Source: Candidatus Kapaibacterium sp.
GTDB taxonomy: Bacteria; Bacteroidota; Ignavibacteria; Kapaibacteriales; UBA7675
Assembly: GCA_028284775.1 (NCBI GenBank)
Contig: JANQRB010000043.1
Span: 28,509 to 92,508, forward strand
Length of the DNA: 64,000 nt
Direction of reading: 5' to 3'
Of the stretch, positions 1-9,399 are shown piece after piece. Within the stretch, counting starts at the first letter, position 1. The number at the start of each line of letters is the position of its first letter. The notes under the pieces are model-generated. The model made no database searches. It saw only the letters and a list, made by a program, of their open reading frames with translations, and was not told the DNA's origin. The position numbers and the translations under genes are program-made.

Positions 1-49
1 TGTATGGCAAACGGCATTTACAAAACATTATTCATTGGTTTCAGCAGAT

Positions 50-1273
50 ATGACAGCAGAAAATAAACTTCCGGTAACTGTTTTAAGCGGTTTTCTCGGG
101 GCAGGCAAAACAACCCTGCTCAATCACGTATTGCACAACAAAGAAGGCCTGAAAGTCGCCGTCATTGTTAATGACATGAGTGAAGTGAATGTGGATGCCG
201 AGCTGGTGAAAAGTGAGAACACCCTTTCACGTACGGAAGAAAAATTGGTGGAAATGAGCAATGGTTGTATTTGCTGTACGCTTCGTGAAGATTTGATGAT
301 TGAAGTGGAGCGTCTGGCGAAGGAAAACAAATTCGACTACCTGCTTATCGAAAGTACAGGTATCAGCGAACCTGTCCCCGTGGCCCAAACCTTCACTTTT
401 GTGGACGAAGAGAACGGCATTGATTTATCGCGTTTCAGCTTTATCGACACGATGGTCACAGTAGTGGATGCCTTCAACTTTTTTAATGACTTCGGAAGCG
501 CCGAGACCCTGAGGGACAGAGATCTGACAGACATGGAAGGAGACTTCCGCACCATTGTCAACCTGCTGACCGAGCAAATCGAGTTTGCCAATGTGATTAT
601 CCTGAATAAAACCGACCTGGTTGCCAAAGAGGACCTAAGCATATTGAAAGCAACTATGCAAAAGCTCAATCCATCAGCCAGAATTGTTGAATCTTCCTTT
701 TGCAAAGTCACCCCCAAAACAATACTCAATACGGGCTTATTCAATTTTGAAGAAGCCGAGCAAAGCGCCGGTTGGTTGGCGGAACTCAACAAAGATGAGC
801 ATACACCGGAAACCGAAGAGTATGGAATAGCTTCATTTGTTTATAGAAGCCGAAAGCCACTGGACCCGGAACGATTTTGGGACTATGTTCAGCAGGAATT
901 TCCCGATACTGTCATCAGAAGCAAAGGCCTGTTTTGGCTTTCGTCCAGACCGAAGCAGGCCCTGGTTTGGAGTCAGGCAGGTGGTTCGCTGCGAGCAGAC
1001 GGCGCTGGTGTGTGGTGGTGTAGCATGCCCCATGTTCTACGATCGAGATACCCGACGTTTATAGACAATCGGGAGCAAATTGAGGCTAATTGGGACAAGA
1101 CATTTGGCGACCGTAAAAATGAGATCGTTTTTATTGGCCAGGACATGGACGAAGCACTTATCACGTCTCAGTTGGATGCTTGTCTTGCAACGGAAGAAGA
1201 ATTGGCAACACAAAAATGGAAAGCGGGTTATAAAGACGATTGGCCCGTTCAGGGGGTTTCTGCTCCGGCGTAA
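50..1273 (+). CDS. CobW/COG0523-family GTPase (putative metal chaperone)
   Basis: A P-loop G3E GTPase of the CobW/COG0523 family, whose members hand metal ions (often zinc) to client enzymes in the cytoplasm. The Walker A loop GFLGAGKTT lies near residues 14-22, the family CxCC metal-binding motif (GCICC) near residues 72-76, followed by ESTGISEP, and the guanine-specificity motif NKTD is in the middle. A CobW C-terminal domain follows; at about 407 aa it fits the long ZigA/YeiR-like branch. A TTG 15 bases upstream would also be in frame, but the ATG starting MTAENK puts the P-loop at the usual distance. No ribosome site is obvious. It stands alone at the window edge, so neither substrate nor metal can be read from context. 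The family is secure; zinc is inferred from family knowledge only. Confidence 0.9.
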   Translation: MTAENKLPVTVLSGFLGAGKTTLLNHVLHNKEGLKVAVIVNDMSEVNVDAELVKSENTLSRTEEKLVEMSNGCICCTLREDLMIEVERLAKENKFDYLLIESTGISEPVPVAQTFTFVDEENGIDLSRFSFIDTMVTVVDAFNFFNDFGSAETLRDRDLTDMEGDFRTIVNLLTEQIEFANVIILNKTDLVAKEDLSILKATMQKLNPSARIVESSFCKVTPKTILNTGLFNFEEAEQSAGWLAELNKDEHTPETEEYGIASFVYRSRKPLDPERFWDYVQQEFPDTVIRSKGLFWLSSRPKQALVWSQAGGSLRADGAGVWWCSMPHVLRSRYPTFIDNREQIEANWDKTFGDRKNEIVFIGQDMDEALITSQLDACLATEEELATQKWKAGYKDDWPVQGVSAPA

Positions 1274-2131
1274 AGATCGGCTGCAGCAAAGTGTACCATG
1301 CGTTAAGATGCAAGCTGCGCTAATCCTTGGCGGCTTTCAGAAACAAGTTGATCGAATATGCAGGAACTTTGGCATTCATAATCACAAGCTTAGCGTTGTG
1401 AGCGTACAGGCAGCGGGAGCTCATAGACTTGTGGAAGCAAAGATATCATCGACAAAGGCGGCAAGGTTACTCCGTCTTGGACGATCTACCCTCTAAAGAG
1501 AACACCTCAAAAGAACAAGATGTGAGACCGGTTGCGCAAAGTCCAAACAACTTAGTGCATATATTCGCACGAATGTGCGCACAATCATGAACTGATCGAA
1601 GGACGCACACATGAAGTAGTTAAACAGCAGGTCGCGCAGTGGTTCGATGCCAATCACACGCAATACAGGCGGGAGTGGCAACGCAACAATAACAATAGAC
1701 ATCGGGTCGCGCTGCCTTCCGCGAAGGGCGATACCATCGCGCTATTTGCCGGTAAACGTGCGAGAGAATAATTCTCAATATTTGGATTTACTACCGGACT
1801 TCGAATGGATGATCAATTTCAGCGACAAGAGGGTGCCGGCGAATCTGCATCGATCGAATCGAAAGCGGATAGAAGAATGATTGCGACAGCGTTACGACAT
1901 GGCGATGGATCCCCGTCGCCGCAAAGCGCAAAGGCAATCCGGAAGCGTAATAAACAAAAAAAACGCAAGAAGGGGAGCCAGAGAATCTGTCCGACGACGG
2001 TCCATCGGACATCCGGTCAGTGCTTAAGCGAATGTTGTCTTAAGGTACTCGCTTTGGCGGCCGCAAGCCGGTTTACACCGCAGCGCTCGCGCAGATCACG
2101 TAAGCACTAAGCCATGATAACAGCAAACAGA
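1274..2131. other. gene-poor spacer between cobW-like gene and haem operon
   Basis: About 860 bases without a convincing gene. Short frames exist on both strands, the longest about 100 codons, ending near 2110 and rich in Lys/Arg/Ser. None has a ribosome site, a recognisable domain or a believable composition. It may be decayed coding DNA, but no parent gene could be recognised. No clear terminator hairpin follows either flanking gene. Confidence 0.5.
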
Positions 2132-3133
2132 TCAAAGACGTTGAAACTCAAACTTCGGATGCCCCTTCGTCCCGGCGGCGTCGTAGAAGTCGACGAATCG
2201 CAGCTTGTAGGCAAATCCTTCCATATCTTTGATAATAAAAATCCGTCCGGGTACGATGCTGAATAGCCGTTCCTCCAGGCTGAACACTTTCCAATCGAAT
2301 CCCACCGCATCCCAATCCGATGTAAAGGTGTAGGTCGGCAGCGTTGCAAAATCGATTTCTTCGAAACTGCGCGTCGTATCGATTGCTACCTGCACGCCGG
2401 CGGGATTTGTTAAAACACCGGTGACGGAGTAGACGACCAGTTCGGGGATTCTGAACAGCTCGGTATATTTTGTAAACACCAGATCCCATTCCTGACTCGG
2501 CGGCTCGATGAATTTGGCCACTCCCCCGTCATCGAAAGAAAAGCCGACATAGTTAAAGCTCTTGTCCCGTTTGATCTCCGCTTCGTTTTCGCCCGATCCG
2601 TCCAGTTTTGCAAAACGCAGGCCGTAAGATTCGGCGGAAACGGAGGTGATCTGAACCTTCACAAAGCCGCTCCGATCGCCTTCCGCATCGTAGCCCCGGT
2701 CGATCAGATACAGCTTGTCATACGGACGCAGCGGTAGTGCATCGGCGTCAAGCCAGTTGCCGAAGGCCGTCGAGTCGCTGTTCCCGCTCGGGGCGTCATA
2801 ATTCCATGAGGCACCCGTCGTATCACTGACTGCGGCAAAGTCGCGTGATCCCATATCAGCCACGCCCATGATACGGCCGGTATTCAGCCGGATATGAAAA
2901 GCGCCGTCAGCGCATGCAATGGCCAGGTCCCAGCCGTCGACATCTTCAACAAGTACTTCGCGATTGCTTCCCAGGTCGAAATAAACTCGTTGTTTGTATT
3001 CGCCACCCATCGCGACAAATCCCTCCTCGTTCGCACCCGGAACATGCGGCTGCACGGCCTGGTCTTCCGGCAGACAGGATACAAGTAGCAGGCAACAAAC
3101 AACAGCCGACAATTTACTCGCCATTCGTTTCAT
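2132..3133 (-). CDS. hmuY: HmuY-family haem-binding lipoprotein
   Basis: Predicted outer-membrane haem-binding lipoprotein of the HmuY family; HmuY of Porphyromonas captures haem and passes it to the TonB receptor HmuR. The N-terminus is a lipoprotein signal with lipobox LVSC and acceptor Cys20. The body has the family's all-beta pattern: a YFDL strand, a WDLAI strand, a second WDLVF strand near residue 220 and a KLRFVDFY strand near the C-terminus. At 333 aa it is longer than the roughly 215-aa Porphyromonas protein, like many environmental homologues. It is the last gene of the operon, 9 bases after the receptor gene. Haem ligands could not be assigned by eye. A second homologue without a lipobox lies at 9400-10671. 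Confidence 0.82.
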   Translation of the reverse strand: MKRMASKLSAVVCCLLLVSCLPEDQAVQPHVPGANEEGFVAMGGEYKQRVYFDLGSNREVLVEDVDGWDLAIACADGAFHIRLNTGRIMGVADMGSRDFAAVSDTTGASWNYDAPSGNSDSTAFGNWLDADALPLRPYDKLYLIDRGYDAEGDRSGFVKVQITSVSAESYGLRFAKLDGSGENEAEIKRDKSFNYVGFSFDDGGVAKFIEPPSQEWDLVFTKYTELFRIPELVVYSVTGVLTNPAGVQVAIDTTRSFEEIDFATLPTYTFTSDWDAVGFDWKVFSLEERLFSIVPGRIFIIKDMEGFAYKLRFVDFYDAAGTKGHPKFEFQRL

Positions 3134-3142
3134 GTTTTGTGT

Positions 3143-5413
3143 TCACTTTAGTGAATATGACATGTTTAAGTAGATTGATCGGCCCCAGGCGATCGGAATG
3201 CTGCGCGCCGCAGAGCTATGCACGTCGCCCGCGCCGGCTCCCGAGCTGAGTGAAATGTTTGAAACGTCCAACAGATTTTTTGCCCCGATCTGGATTCGCA
3301 GGGTTTCATCCAGAATGCTGCGGGCAAAGGCCAGGTCCAGCACATGATAGTCTTCGACATGACCTTCGACCACTTCGCCGTCGTCATTCAACGTGAATTG
3401 ATTTGTTTGACCGGAATACTTGTAATTCAGCGTCGACTTGATACCGAAAAAGGGCGATTCCCATTCGTTCGAAAGGGACAGCTCCGGCGTAAAACTGTAT
3501 TTGTCAAGAGCCGCATTGCCGCTGATGAATTTGCGGCCGGTATTCGCAAGCGTCAGTACCACGCTCAGATTCTCATTATGCCAGCCGCCTTTGATCCGCC
3601 CCCCGATGCTCCTGAATTCGCCGACATTGATGTAACTGTAAAGATCGCTCTCGCGCTGAAGCAGCAGGATACGATCCGAAACATCATTGAAGAACATCTG
3701 CGCCTCCGCCTGCCATAGTCCGGTCGCTGCGAGCTCCTTGAAATCAACAGCGAGCATGTAATTGTGGGACTGCTCCGCTTTGAGATCCGGGTTGCCGCGA
3801 ATGTTGTGGTTGATATCGACGAAAAACAAAAACAGCTCCTTCAGGGAAGGCGACCGAAAGCCGCGCGCATAGGAGCCGCGGACCTGAAAACTTCTGGAAA
3901 GGTCATATTTAACATGAAGCGACGGAATCAGCGGCGCATCATAGCGGTCATTGTAGGTGTAGCGCAGTCCCGGCTGGATCGCCAGGTCAGGGAGCGGCCG
4001 GTACTGCAATTGCCCGAAGGCGGCATAGTCATTGATTTCCTGGCTGCCCGATTCAATTCGACCGCCTTCGCTGTCTTCCAGGTTGATATCGATACCGGCG
4101 CGGAGAATTAACAGTTCGTCAGGTTGGGCGTAGGAATAAGCGGCTCTGATCAGCCATGATGAGAAACGCGTCGTATCCTGATCGGCGGGTCCGGTCGCCT
4201 GCTCGCTGAGCGTAATCAAATCTTTAATGTAGGTCTGCTTTTCACGCCGGTAGCGCGAATAGGCCAGCGTCCCGGTCAGGCCGTGGCCACTGTCGAGACT
4301 TGACCTGAACTCGATCGAGTTATCCAGTCGGCTGGTCAGATAAAATTCATCGAAGGCGGATTCGCCGTAGGGTGCACGAGGAGTGCCGCGATTCATTATT
4401 TTGTCGGAATAATAGTCACCCTTGTAGCGCAGCTTTGTCTGCTGCCAGGGCGTGGCATAGCGCCAGCCGGCAAAGTATTGCTCGCGCGGCTTCCAGCTAT
4501 GCGTGCGGCTGCCGGGCTGGCGTTCGACGCCGTCGAAAAGGTGCCGGCCGCCCGTCGCGACAATACGGCCGTATTCATTAGCGTATCCCAGACGCGCATC
4601 CACGTCGTAATTGCCGACGCTTTCAAGGTAGGAATCGAGCGATGCGTTCACCTGCGTCTGCGGGCCGTCGGCGGTGATCAGATTGACAACGCCCGCCAGG
4701 GCATCGCTGCCGAATTCAACGGACAGAGGCCCTTCCACGATTTCGATCCTCTCGACATTGACCAGGCTGAGTTGGCCGAGGTCGATATTGCCGTCCAGGC
4801 GGCCGATGACGGGCACGCCGTCGATCAAAATCTTGATGTTTTCACCGGACATGCCCTGGATGCTCAATCCCGATCCCAGCAGCGGATCCTGTGAAATCTG
4901 CATGCCGCCTTCCAGCCGCAGCGCGTCCTGCAGATTTTGCGCGGCGAGGCCCCTGAGCTTCTGCTTGTCCAAAACGCGAACTTTATGCAGCGAATTGCGC
5001 GCCTCCTGCGGCCGGTGCTGAGCGGTTGCGACCACCTCCCCCATCAGGATCGAGTTCGGTCGCAGGTAGAGTGTGATATCTCCGGCAAGATCGAGCGTAT
5101 CGCGATAGTTATGATAGCCCAGGGATTGCACCAGGATCGATACCCTGCCGCCGCCGGGCACAACTAGTGATCCGTCGGCCTTGCTGACGGCCGCGTAAAG
5201 CGTATCGCCTACTTCGGTGTCAAGGTAGCGCACACTTACCCGCGCGCCCGAAATCGGCCTGGCTTCGGAGCTGTCTTTGAGCGATATGCGCAGCTCCTGC
5301 GCCGGCAACTGCAAAACAAATAGGCAGAATAATAGCAAGTTAAACAAGATACTTCTGAAACAGGTCCCGCGCTGATTAACACATAATCGTAATCTCATTA
5401 TCGCCGTAACCAT
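3143..5413 (-). CDS. hmuR: TonB-dependent haem receptor (HmuR-like)
   Basis: Outer-membrane TonB-dependent receptor that should import haem delivered by the neighbouring HmuY. A signal peptide ending LPAQ is followed by a carboxypeptidase-like beta-sandwich (about residues 30-110), a plug (AQNLQDALRLEGG, ILIDGVPV, VERIEIVEGPLSVEFG, AGVVNLIT) and a 22-strand-type barrel containing the usual GNPDLKAEQSHNY and ending with an aromatic-rich last strand. I chose the ATG that overlaps the stop of the upstream ATPase gene as TGATG, a typical coupling arrangement. The ATG 15 bases further in (5398) also gives a good signal peptide, while a TTG at 5434 is unlikely. Haem specificity is inferred from the hemS/hmuTUV/hmuY context. 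Confidence 0.9.
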   Translation of the reverse strand: MVTAIMRLRLCVNQRGTCFRSILFNLLLFCLFVLQLPAQELRISLKDSSEARPISGARVSVRYLDTEVGDTLYAAVSKADGSLVVPGGGRVSILVQSLGYHNYRDTLDLAGDITLYLRPNSILMGEVVATAQHRPQEARNSLHKVRVLDKQKLRGLAAQNLQDALRLEGGMQISQDPLLGSGLSIQGMSGENIKILIDGVPVIGRLDGNIDLGQLSLVNVERIEIVEGPLSVEFGSDALAGVVNLITADGPQTQVNASLDSYLESVGNYDVDARLGYANEYGRIVATGGRHLFDGVERQPGSRTHSWKPREQYFAGWRYATPWQQTKLRYKGDYYSDKIMNRGTPRAPYGESAFDEFYLTSRLDNSIEFRSSLDSGHGLTGTLAYSRYRREKQTYIKDLITLSEQATGPADQDTTRFSSWLIRAAYSYAQPDELLILRAGIDINLEDSEGGRIESGSQEINDYAAFGQLQYRPLPDLAIQPGLRYTYNDRYDAPLIPSLHVKYDLSRSFQVRGSYARGFRSPSLKELFLFFVDINHNIRGNPDLKAEQSHNYMLAVDFKELAATGLWQAEAQMFFNDVSDRILLLQRESDLYSYINVGEFRSIGGRIKGGWHNENLSVVLTLANTGRKFISGNAALDKYSFTPELSLSNEWESPFFGIKSTLNYKYSGQTNQFTLNDDGEVVEGHVEDYHVLDLAFARSILDETLRIQIGAKNLLDVSNISLSSGAGAGDVHSSAARSIPIAWGRSIYLNMSYSLK

Positions 5414-6195
5414 CAGATAATGACTAAAGGACAATCGGCTTCAGGATGTGCCTGAACCCTTGCGTCGACTTTAAAAGCGTCGAAAATCAGGCTGCCCGTT
5501 ATTATGTCCCATGGGGCTCCGCTGGCCGCTACGTAACCATTTTCATAGAGCACGGTGATGCGATCGGCAAAACGCGCCGCAAGGTTGACATCGTGCATAA
5601 TGATAAACACGCCCAATTTGCGAAAGACCGGTTTGCGCAGCAGAAGCATCAGTGTCTGCTGTCGGATCAGATCGAAACTGGCGGTCGGTTCATCCAGCAG
5701 CAGGAAACGCTCGCGTTCGTCGTCGTCGGTCAATACCTGGACGAGCGCGCGCGCCAGATTGATGCGCTGCCGTTCGCCGCCGGAAAGTTCGCTGTACCGG
5801 CGTCGCACCAAATCCAGCGCTTCAACGTGTTCCAGGGCCTGATACGCCAGTTCAACTTCTCGCTCGCCGATCCGACCGTTGCTATAGGGCGTACGCCCAA
5901 GCGAAACGACCTCCAACACCGTAAAGGGAAAATCAGCGTCTGCGTGCTGCGGCATAACCGCCCGCATGCGCGCCCTATCATTAAGGCCGATGCTCTCCAA
6001 TGCCTTGCCGCACATCGTAATTTTGCCGGACGACGGCTTCAGATCGCCGCTCATCACTTTCAAGAGCGTCGATTTACCGGCCCCGTTCGGCCCGAGGAGG
6101 GCATGGACTTCGCCGCTGCGGACCTGCAGATTAACGCCGCGCAACAGCGGCTTCGAGGGCGAATAGCCAAACTTTACATCTTCGACAGAGATCAT
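5413..6195 (-). CDS. hmuV: Haem ABC transporter ATPase HmuV
   Basis: Cytoplasmic ATPase of a haem/iron-complex importer of the FecE/BtuD/HmuV class. Visible motifs are Walker A GPNGAGKST, signature LSGGERQ, Walker B LLLDEPTASFD and an H-loop histidine in IIMHDVN. The 260-aa product from the internal ATG matches family length. That ATG forms a 4-base ATGA overlap with the permease stop codon, which decides the start: a longer in-frame extension to 6351 would read Arg/Ser-rich antisense of the permease. It partners with the permease and binding protein upstream. After ATP hydrolysis drives uptake, haem would be handled by the HemS protein of the same operon. Confidence 0.95.
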   Translation of the reverse strand: MISVEDVKFGYSPSKPLLRGVNLQVRSGEVHALLGPNGAGKSTLLKVMSGDLKPSSGKITMCGKALESIGLNDRARMRAVMPQHADADFPFTVLEVVSLGRTPYSNGRIGEREVELAYQALEHVEALDLVRRRYSELSGGERQRINLARALVQVLTDDDERERFLLLDEPTASFDLIRQQTLMLLLRKPVFRKLGVFIIMHDVNLAARFADRITVLYENGYVAASGAPWDIITGSLIFDAFKVDARVQAHPEADCPLVII

Positions 6196-7280
6196 GGCAT
6201 TGATAGTTGACGAAATTTCTGCATCAGCAGCCACAGGAAAAAGGGTCCGCCGATGGCCGATGTAAGAATTCCGATCGGCAATTCGGCAGGCGCTACAATA
6301 GTACGGGCCGCCAGATCGGCTACGATCACCAGCAGTGCGCCGAACAAGCAAACGCCCGGGAAGAGGCTGGTATGTTTGGAACCGAGGATGATGCGCATTA
6401 TGTGGGGCGCCACGAGGCCGATGAAACCGACAATACCGGCAACCGCTGTGGCCGCGCCTACCAGCAAGGCCGAGGCTGTGACAACCAGGATCTTGATGCG
6501 CTGAACGTCGATTCCCAGATGACCGGCTTCCCGCTCGCCCAGCAGCATTACGTCCAGCGAATAGGAAAAGCGAAAAAGTATGGCGATCGGCGGCAGAGCG
6601 AAGAGGGCCAAAGCGAGAACGCTGTTCCAGTCGGCGCCGGCCAGGCTGCCGAGCAGCCAGAAGGTAATGTTGCGCAGCTGGACATCATCGGCAACGTAGA
6701 TGAGCAGACCGATCAGGGCACCCACCAGCGCATTCAGGGCTATACCCGCGAGCAACATTGCCGTGGAGGAGGTAATGCCTCTGCGGGTCGAAAGGCGAAA
6801 GACCACCAGTGTAACCGCCAAGCCCCCGAGGAAGGCAAATACCGGCACGGCATAACTGGCCCAAGCGCCCATGGCTGTCGTCGCGACAGCGCCTCCAATT
6901 ACAATTGCCAGCGCCGCGCCGAAAGCAGCGCCATTCGAAATTCCCAGAAGTCCCGGGTCGGCGAGCGGATTACGGAACAGACCCTGCAGTGACGCGCCCG
7001 CCATCGCCAGACTGCTGCCGACCAGAACGCCAACAAAAAGGCGCGGCAATCGGATCGACCAGATCACCGCATCTTCCTGCGGCGAAAAGGTCCAGGGCAG
7101 CTGCAGGTCAAGCTTCGCCGCCAGAATGGCAATTGTCTGCTGCAGCGAGATGCTCATCGCACCGCTTGCAGCGGAAACGATTACGCTCAGTATCAAGGCC
7201 AGCAGAAGCAGGACGAAAATGACCTCGCCCTTTGCCTTCGCTCGACTATCGGGCAGACTCATTGATTTGAGAATTGACAT
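6192..7280 (-). CDS. hmuU: Haem ABC transporter permease HmuU (FecCD family)
   Basis: Inner-membrane permease of the FecCD/BtuC family, 362 aa, with roughly ten hydrophobic segments. Characteristic sequences are WSIRLPRLFVGVLVGSSLA near residue 70, GLFRNPLADPGLLGISNGA, the GxxAGxxG-like stretch AGIVGFIGLVAPHI before the last helices, and the C-terminal PAELPIGILTSAIGGPFF. It forms the membrane channel with HmuV and receives haem from HmuT. It starts 12 bases after hmuT and ends in an ATGA overlap with hmuV, so the three components are translated together. An AGGA sits about 10 bases before the ATG. Confidence 0.95.
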   Translation of the reverse strand: MSILKSMSLPDSRAKAKGEVIFVLLLLALILSVIVSAASGAMSISLQQTIAILAAKLDLQLPWTFSPQEDAVIWSIRLPRLFVGVLVGSSLAMAGASLQGLFRNPLADPGLLGISNGAAFGAALAIVIGGAVATTAMGAWASYAVPVFAFLGGLAVTLVVFRLSTRRGITSSTAMLLAGIALNALVGALIGLLIYVADDVQLRNITFWLLGSLAGADWNSVLALALFALPPIAILFRFSYSLDVMLLGEREAGHLGIDVQRIKILVVTASALLVGAATAVAGIVGFIGLVAPHIMRIILGSKHTSLFPGVCLFGALLVIVADLAARTIVAPAELPIGILTSAIGGPFFLWLLMQKFRQLSMP

Positions 7281-7292
7281 GCTGCGACATTC

Positions 7293-8195
7293 CTAATGAG
7301 CACCGTGCAATCCCTGCGCCAGCTCGAGCCTGGCCTGACCGATACGCGGACCGCAGCCGAGCAGAAGCAAATCATCCATGACAATAACGCGTTTGTTTTT
7401 GGCAGCGGGCGTATGCGCTACGCCGGGCATCTGAAGGAATGTCTCCATGCCGCCGACACTGGCTAATCCGGAGCTTGTTATAACCAGGATGGCGGGCGCC
7501 GCGGCAACCAGGGCTTCGGCATTAATTTGTTTCCAGCCTTCGACGCCGGCTCCGGCGTTGCTGGCTTTGCAGGCTGTTAGCACATTGTGCACCGGGGTTG
7601 CGCTGCCCGCCACGTTAAATACGCGAGCACCGCGCATGTAGAGGAACATCGCGCTGGGCTCCTCGCTGACTGTGGCCAGAAAGCGCTCGGCCTCCTTTAG
7701 TTCGGCGCGCAGTCTCGCGATCAGTTCCTGCCCTTTCTGCACGCATTGCAGACTCTCCGCAATTTTGCTGATGGTCTCGACCGCCACTTCGGCACTGTGC
7801 TCGCCGCCAACAATCAATAGGGGAACGCCGGCATCGCGGATCTTCGAGATCACCTGCGGCGGACCGGCTTCGTGGTCGGCGATGATCAGCGACGGTTTCA
7901 GCGCCAGGATTCCTTCGGCGGAAAGAGCACGCCAATAACCCACTTTGGCAATTCCTTCCGTTTCCGGCTGCGGATAGGTGCTGGAAAGATCGGTACCGAC
8001 GATGCGATCGCCGTAGCCAAGGGTAAATACCGTCTCGGTTATCACGCCGCCGAGCGTGACAAGTCGCGAGACATCGTCAATTTCTACTGCTATTCCATCA
8101 CTGCCTGTAATCTGCACTTTGGCACTTGTCGGAATTGTCCAAAATGCGCTCGCAAGCGCAAGCAGCGCGACAGAGCGCGACATGAACTTAAACAT
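7293..8195 (-). CDS. hmuT: Periplasmic haem-binding protein HmuT
   Basis: Periplasmic substrate-binding protein of the haem ABC importer, 300 aa. It has a signal peptide (MFKFMSRSVALL... cleaved near TSAK), an N-terminal lobe starting VSRLVTLGG, and the HmuT/ShuT-like segment KVGYWRALSAEGILALKP, whose tyrosine is the expected haem ligand in this family. The second lobe contains VITSSGLASVGG and ends in an alpha-helical tail. The start is supported by a strong ribosome site, GAGGAGG, six bases ahead. It overlaps the end of hemS by 8 bases, suggesting coupled translation. Haem rather than siderophore or B12 as ligand follows from the GYWRALS motif and the operon. Confidence 0.93.
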   Translation of the reverse strand: MFKFMSRSVALLALASAFWTIPTSAKVQITGSDGIAVEIDDVSRLVTLGGVITETVFTLGYGDRIVGTDLSSTYPQPETEGIAKVGYWRALSAEGILALKPSLIIADHEAGPPQVISKIRDAGVPLLIVGGEHSAEVAVETISKIAESLQCVQKGQELIARLRAELKEAERFLATVSEEPSAMFLYMRGARVFNVAGSATPVHNVLTACKASNAGAGVEGWKQINAEALVAAAPAILVITSSGLASVGGMETFLQMPGVAHTPAAKNKRVIVMDDLLLLGCGPRIGQARLELAQGLHGAH

Positions 8196-9249
8196 AGGCT
8201 TCCTCCTCTATCGGCAGGCTGCGCAAAAGCTCGCGCCATTGTTCATCTTCGGGGATGCCGGGCTTACGTTTGCCGTAAAAAATGGCAATGGTTTCACCCT
8301 GCTCGTCATAAACTTCCAGCGACGAGATAATACCGTCAGAGGATGGTTTGCGCACCAGCCAGGTGGAAGCCATGGCATCTTCGCGCAGATGGAGGTTAAA
8401 CTCCGGATCCAGGATATTGAGCCAGTTGTCGAGACGTTTAATATTGTAAGCGCGGCCGGTATAGATCTGCACTACGCCCGGACTGCTGACGAAGGTCATA
8501 AACGGCGTTTTGTGTTCAACCGCCTTGTGCAAAAGCGTATCGAGCGAACTGTTCGGCATCCGCGTAGCCCATTGCGATCCGATCAGGCGCATAGCCTGTT
8601 CCCGGCCCACCTTACAGCTTTTGAGCAAGGGATAGAAATCGTGTGTGTCCTGCAATCGCTCCCAGCCGGATCGCAGTTTTTCGATGTCGATGTCGGCATC
8701 GGGATGATCGCTCTGCCGTTCCGGCGGTGAGGGAAGCTCGATCTCGTCAACCGCGTTTCTGTCTGCGAATGATTGCCTGAGCCCTTCGAAGGCCGCACGA
8801 TCGCTTTTATCCGTTAGATAGATTTTATGCACAGCCCGTCCGTATCGATCGAAAAACTGCAGGCCCTCGAGAATGCCGCGGGCAGATTGCATGCGCACGG
8901 CAAAACCATAAGACCAGCTGCGGGGAAAGATGCGCAGATCCATCGGCTCGCCCAGCACAAGGATATGCTGGGGACTTGGTTCGATATTTTCGTAGACACC
9001 TTTGACTTCATGAATGGCATAGTCGTTGCGGGTCAGCGCCATCACATGGCCGACGTCTGTCAGCCGCGGCACCAGCTCGCCCCAATTGCCGTTGAGCCTC
9101 GTTGCTTCCACGCCGCAGCCTGCAAGCAGCAGCAGCATTTCAGGCGTCTGCAAAACATCGGCGGCATCGCGAATGCGCATTTTGGGATTAACCTTTTTCA
9201 GCTCTTCCCACCGTCGCCGAAGGGCTTCCGGATTTGTCCTCTGATCCAT
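8188..9249 (-). CDS. hemS: HemS/ChuS-like haem-degrading or haem-handling protein
   Basis: Cytoplasmic haem utilisation protein of the HemS/ChuS/HmuS family, 353 aa, the usual length for two tandem repeats of the ChuX/HutX-like fold. The first repeat contains LLLLAGCGVEATRLNG and VMALTRNDYAIHEVKG; the second contains FMTFVSSPGVVQIYTGRAYNIKRLDNWLNILD, LHLREDAMASTWLVRKP and LEVYDEQGETIAIFYG. Relatives bind imported haem and either degrade it or pass it on to other enzymes. It is the first gene of the operon. Its ATG has a GGGAG-type ribosome site about 7 bases ahead. Whether this copy breaks the haem ring cannot be read from sequence. Confidence 0.93.
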   Translation of the reverse strand: MDQRTNPEALRRRWEELKKVNPKMRIRDAADVLQTPEMLLLLAGCGVEATRLNGNWGELVPRLTDVGHVMALTRNDYAIHEVKGVYENIEPSPQHILVLGEPMDLRIFPRSWSYGFAVRMQSARGILEGLQFFDRYGRAVHKIYLTDKSDRAAFEGLRQSFADRNAVDEIELPSPPERQSDHPDADIDIEKLRSGWERLQDTHDFYPLLKSCKVGREQAMRLIGSQWATRMPNSSLDTLLHKAVEHKTPFMTFVSSPGVVQIYTGRAYNIKRLDNWLNILDPEFNLHLREDAMASTWLVRKPSSDGIISSLEVYDEQGETIAIFYGKRKPGIPEDEQWRELLRSLPIEEEAYV

Positions 9250-9263
9250 TTAAAACTCCCGAT

Positions 9264-9282
9264 TGTATAGAGCAATGTATAG
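9264..9282 (-). promoter_or_regulatory. Direct repeat TGTATAG x2 in the hemS promoter region
   Basis: The 150-base gap upstream of hemS must hold the operon promoter unless hmuY2 reads through. It contains TGTATAG twice with a 12-base period (9264-9270 and 9276-9282), just upstream of the ribosome site, and an A/T-rich stretch around 9315-9325. A regulator site or chance repeat are both possible; no known box was recognised. Confidence 0.25.
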
Positions 9283-9335
9283 TTATCGATTCTTAATAAA
9301 CGAAAGCGCACTGTTAATTTTTTTTGTCATGAAAA

Positions 9336-9358
9336 TCCGACACGATCTCTTGGTCGGA
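9336..9358 (-). terminator. Weak hairpin terminator after hmuY2
   Basis: On the minus strand TCCGAC and GTCGGA pair around an 11-base loop and are followed by TTTTC, placed about 40 bases after the hmuY2 stop. It would separate hmuY2 from the hemS operon. The stem is only 6 bp, so termination would be partial at best. Confidence 0.35.
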
Positions 9359-9399
9359 ACCTGACAAGGTACTTTCGAATCGCCATCGAGCATGATGGC

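Noticed and set aside
1805..2110. A 101-codon basic plus-strand frame before the haem operon
   Set aside because: Low-complexity Lys/Arg/Ser composition, no ribosome site and no recognisable fold.
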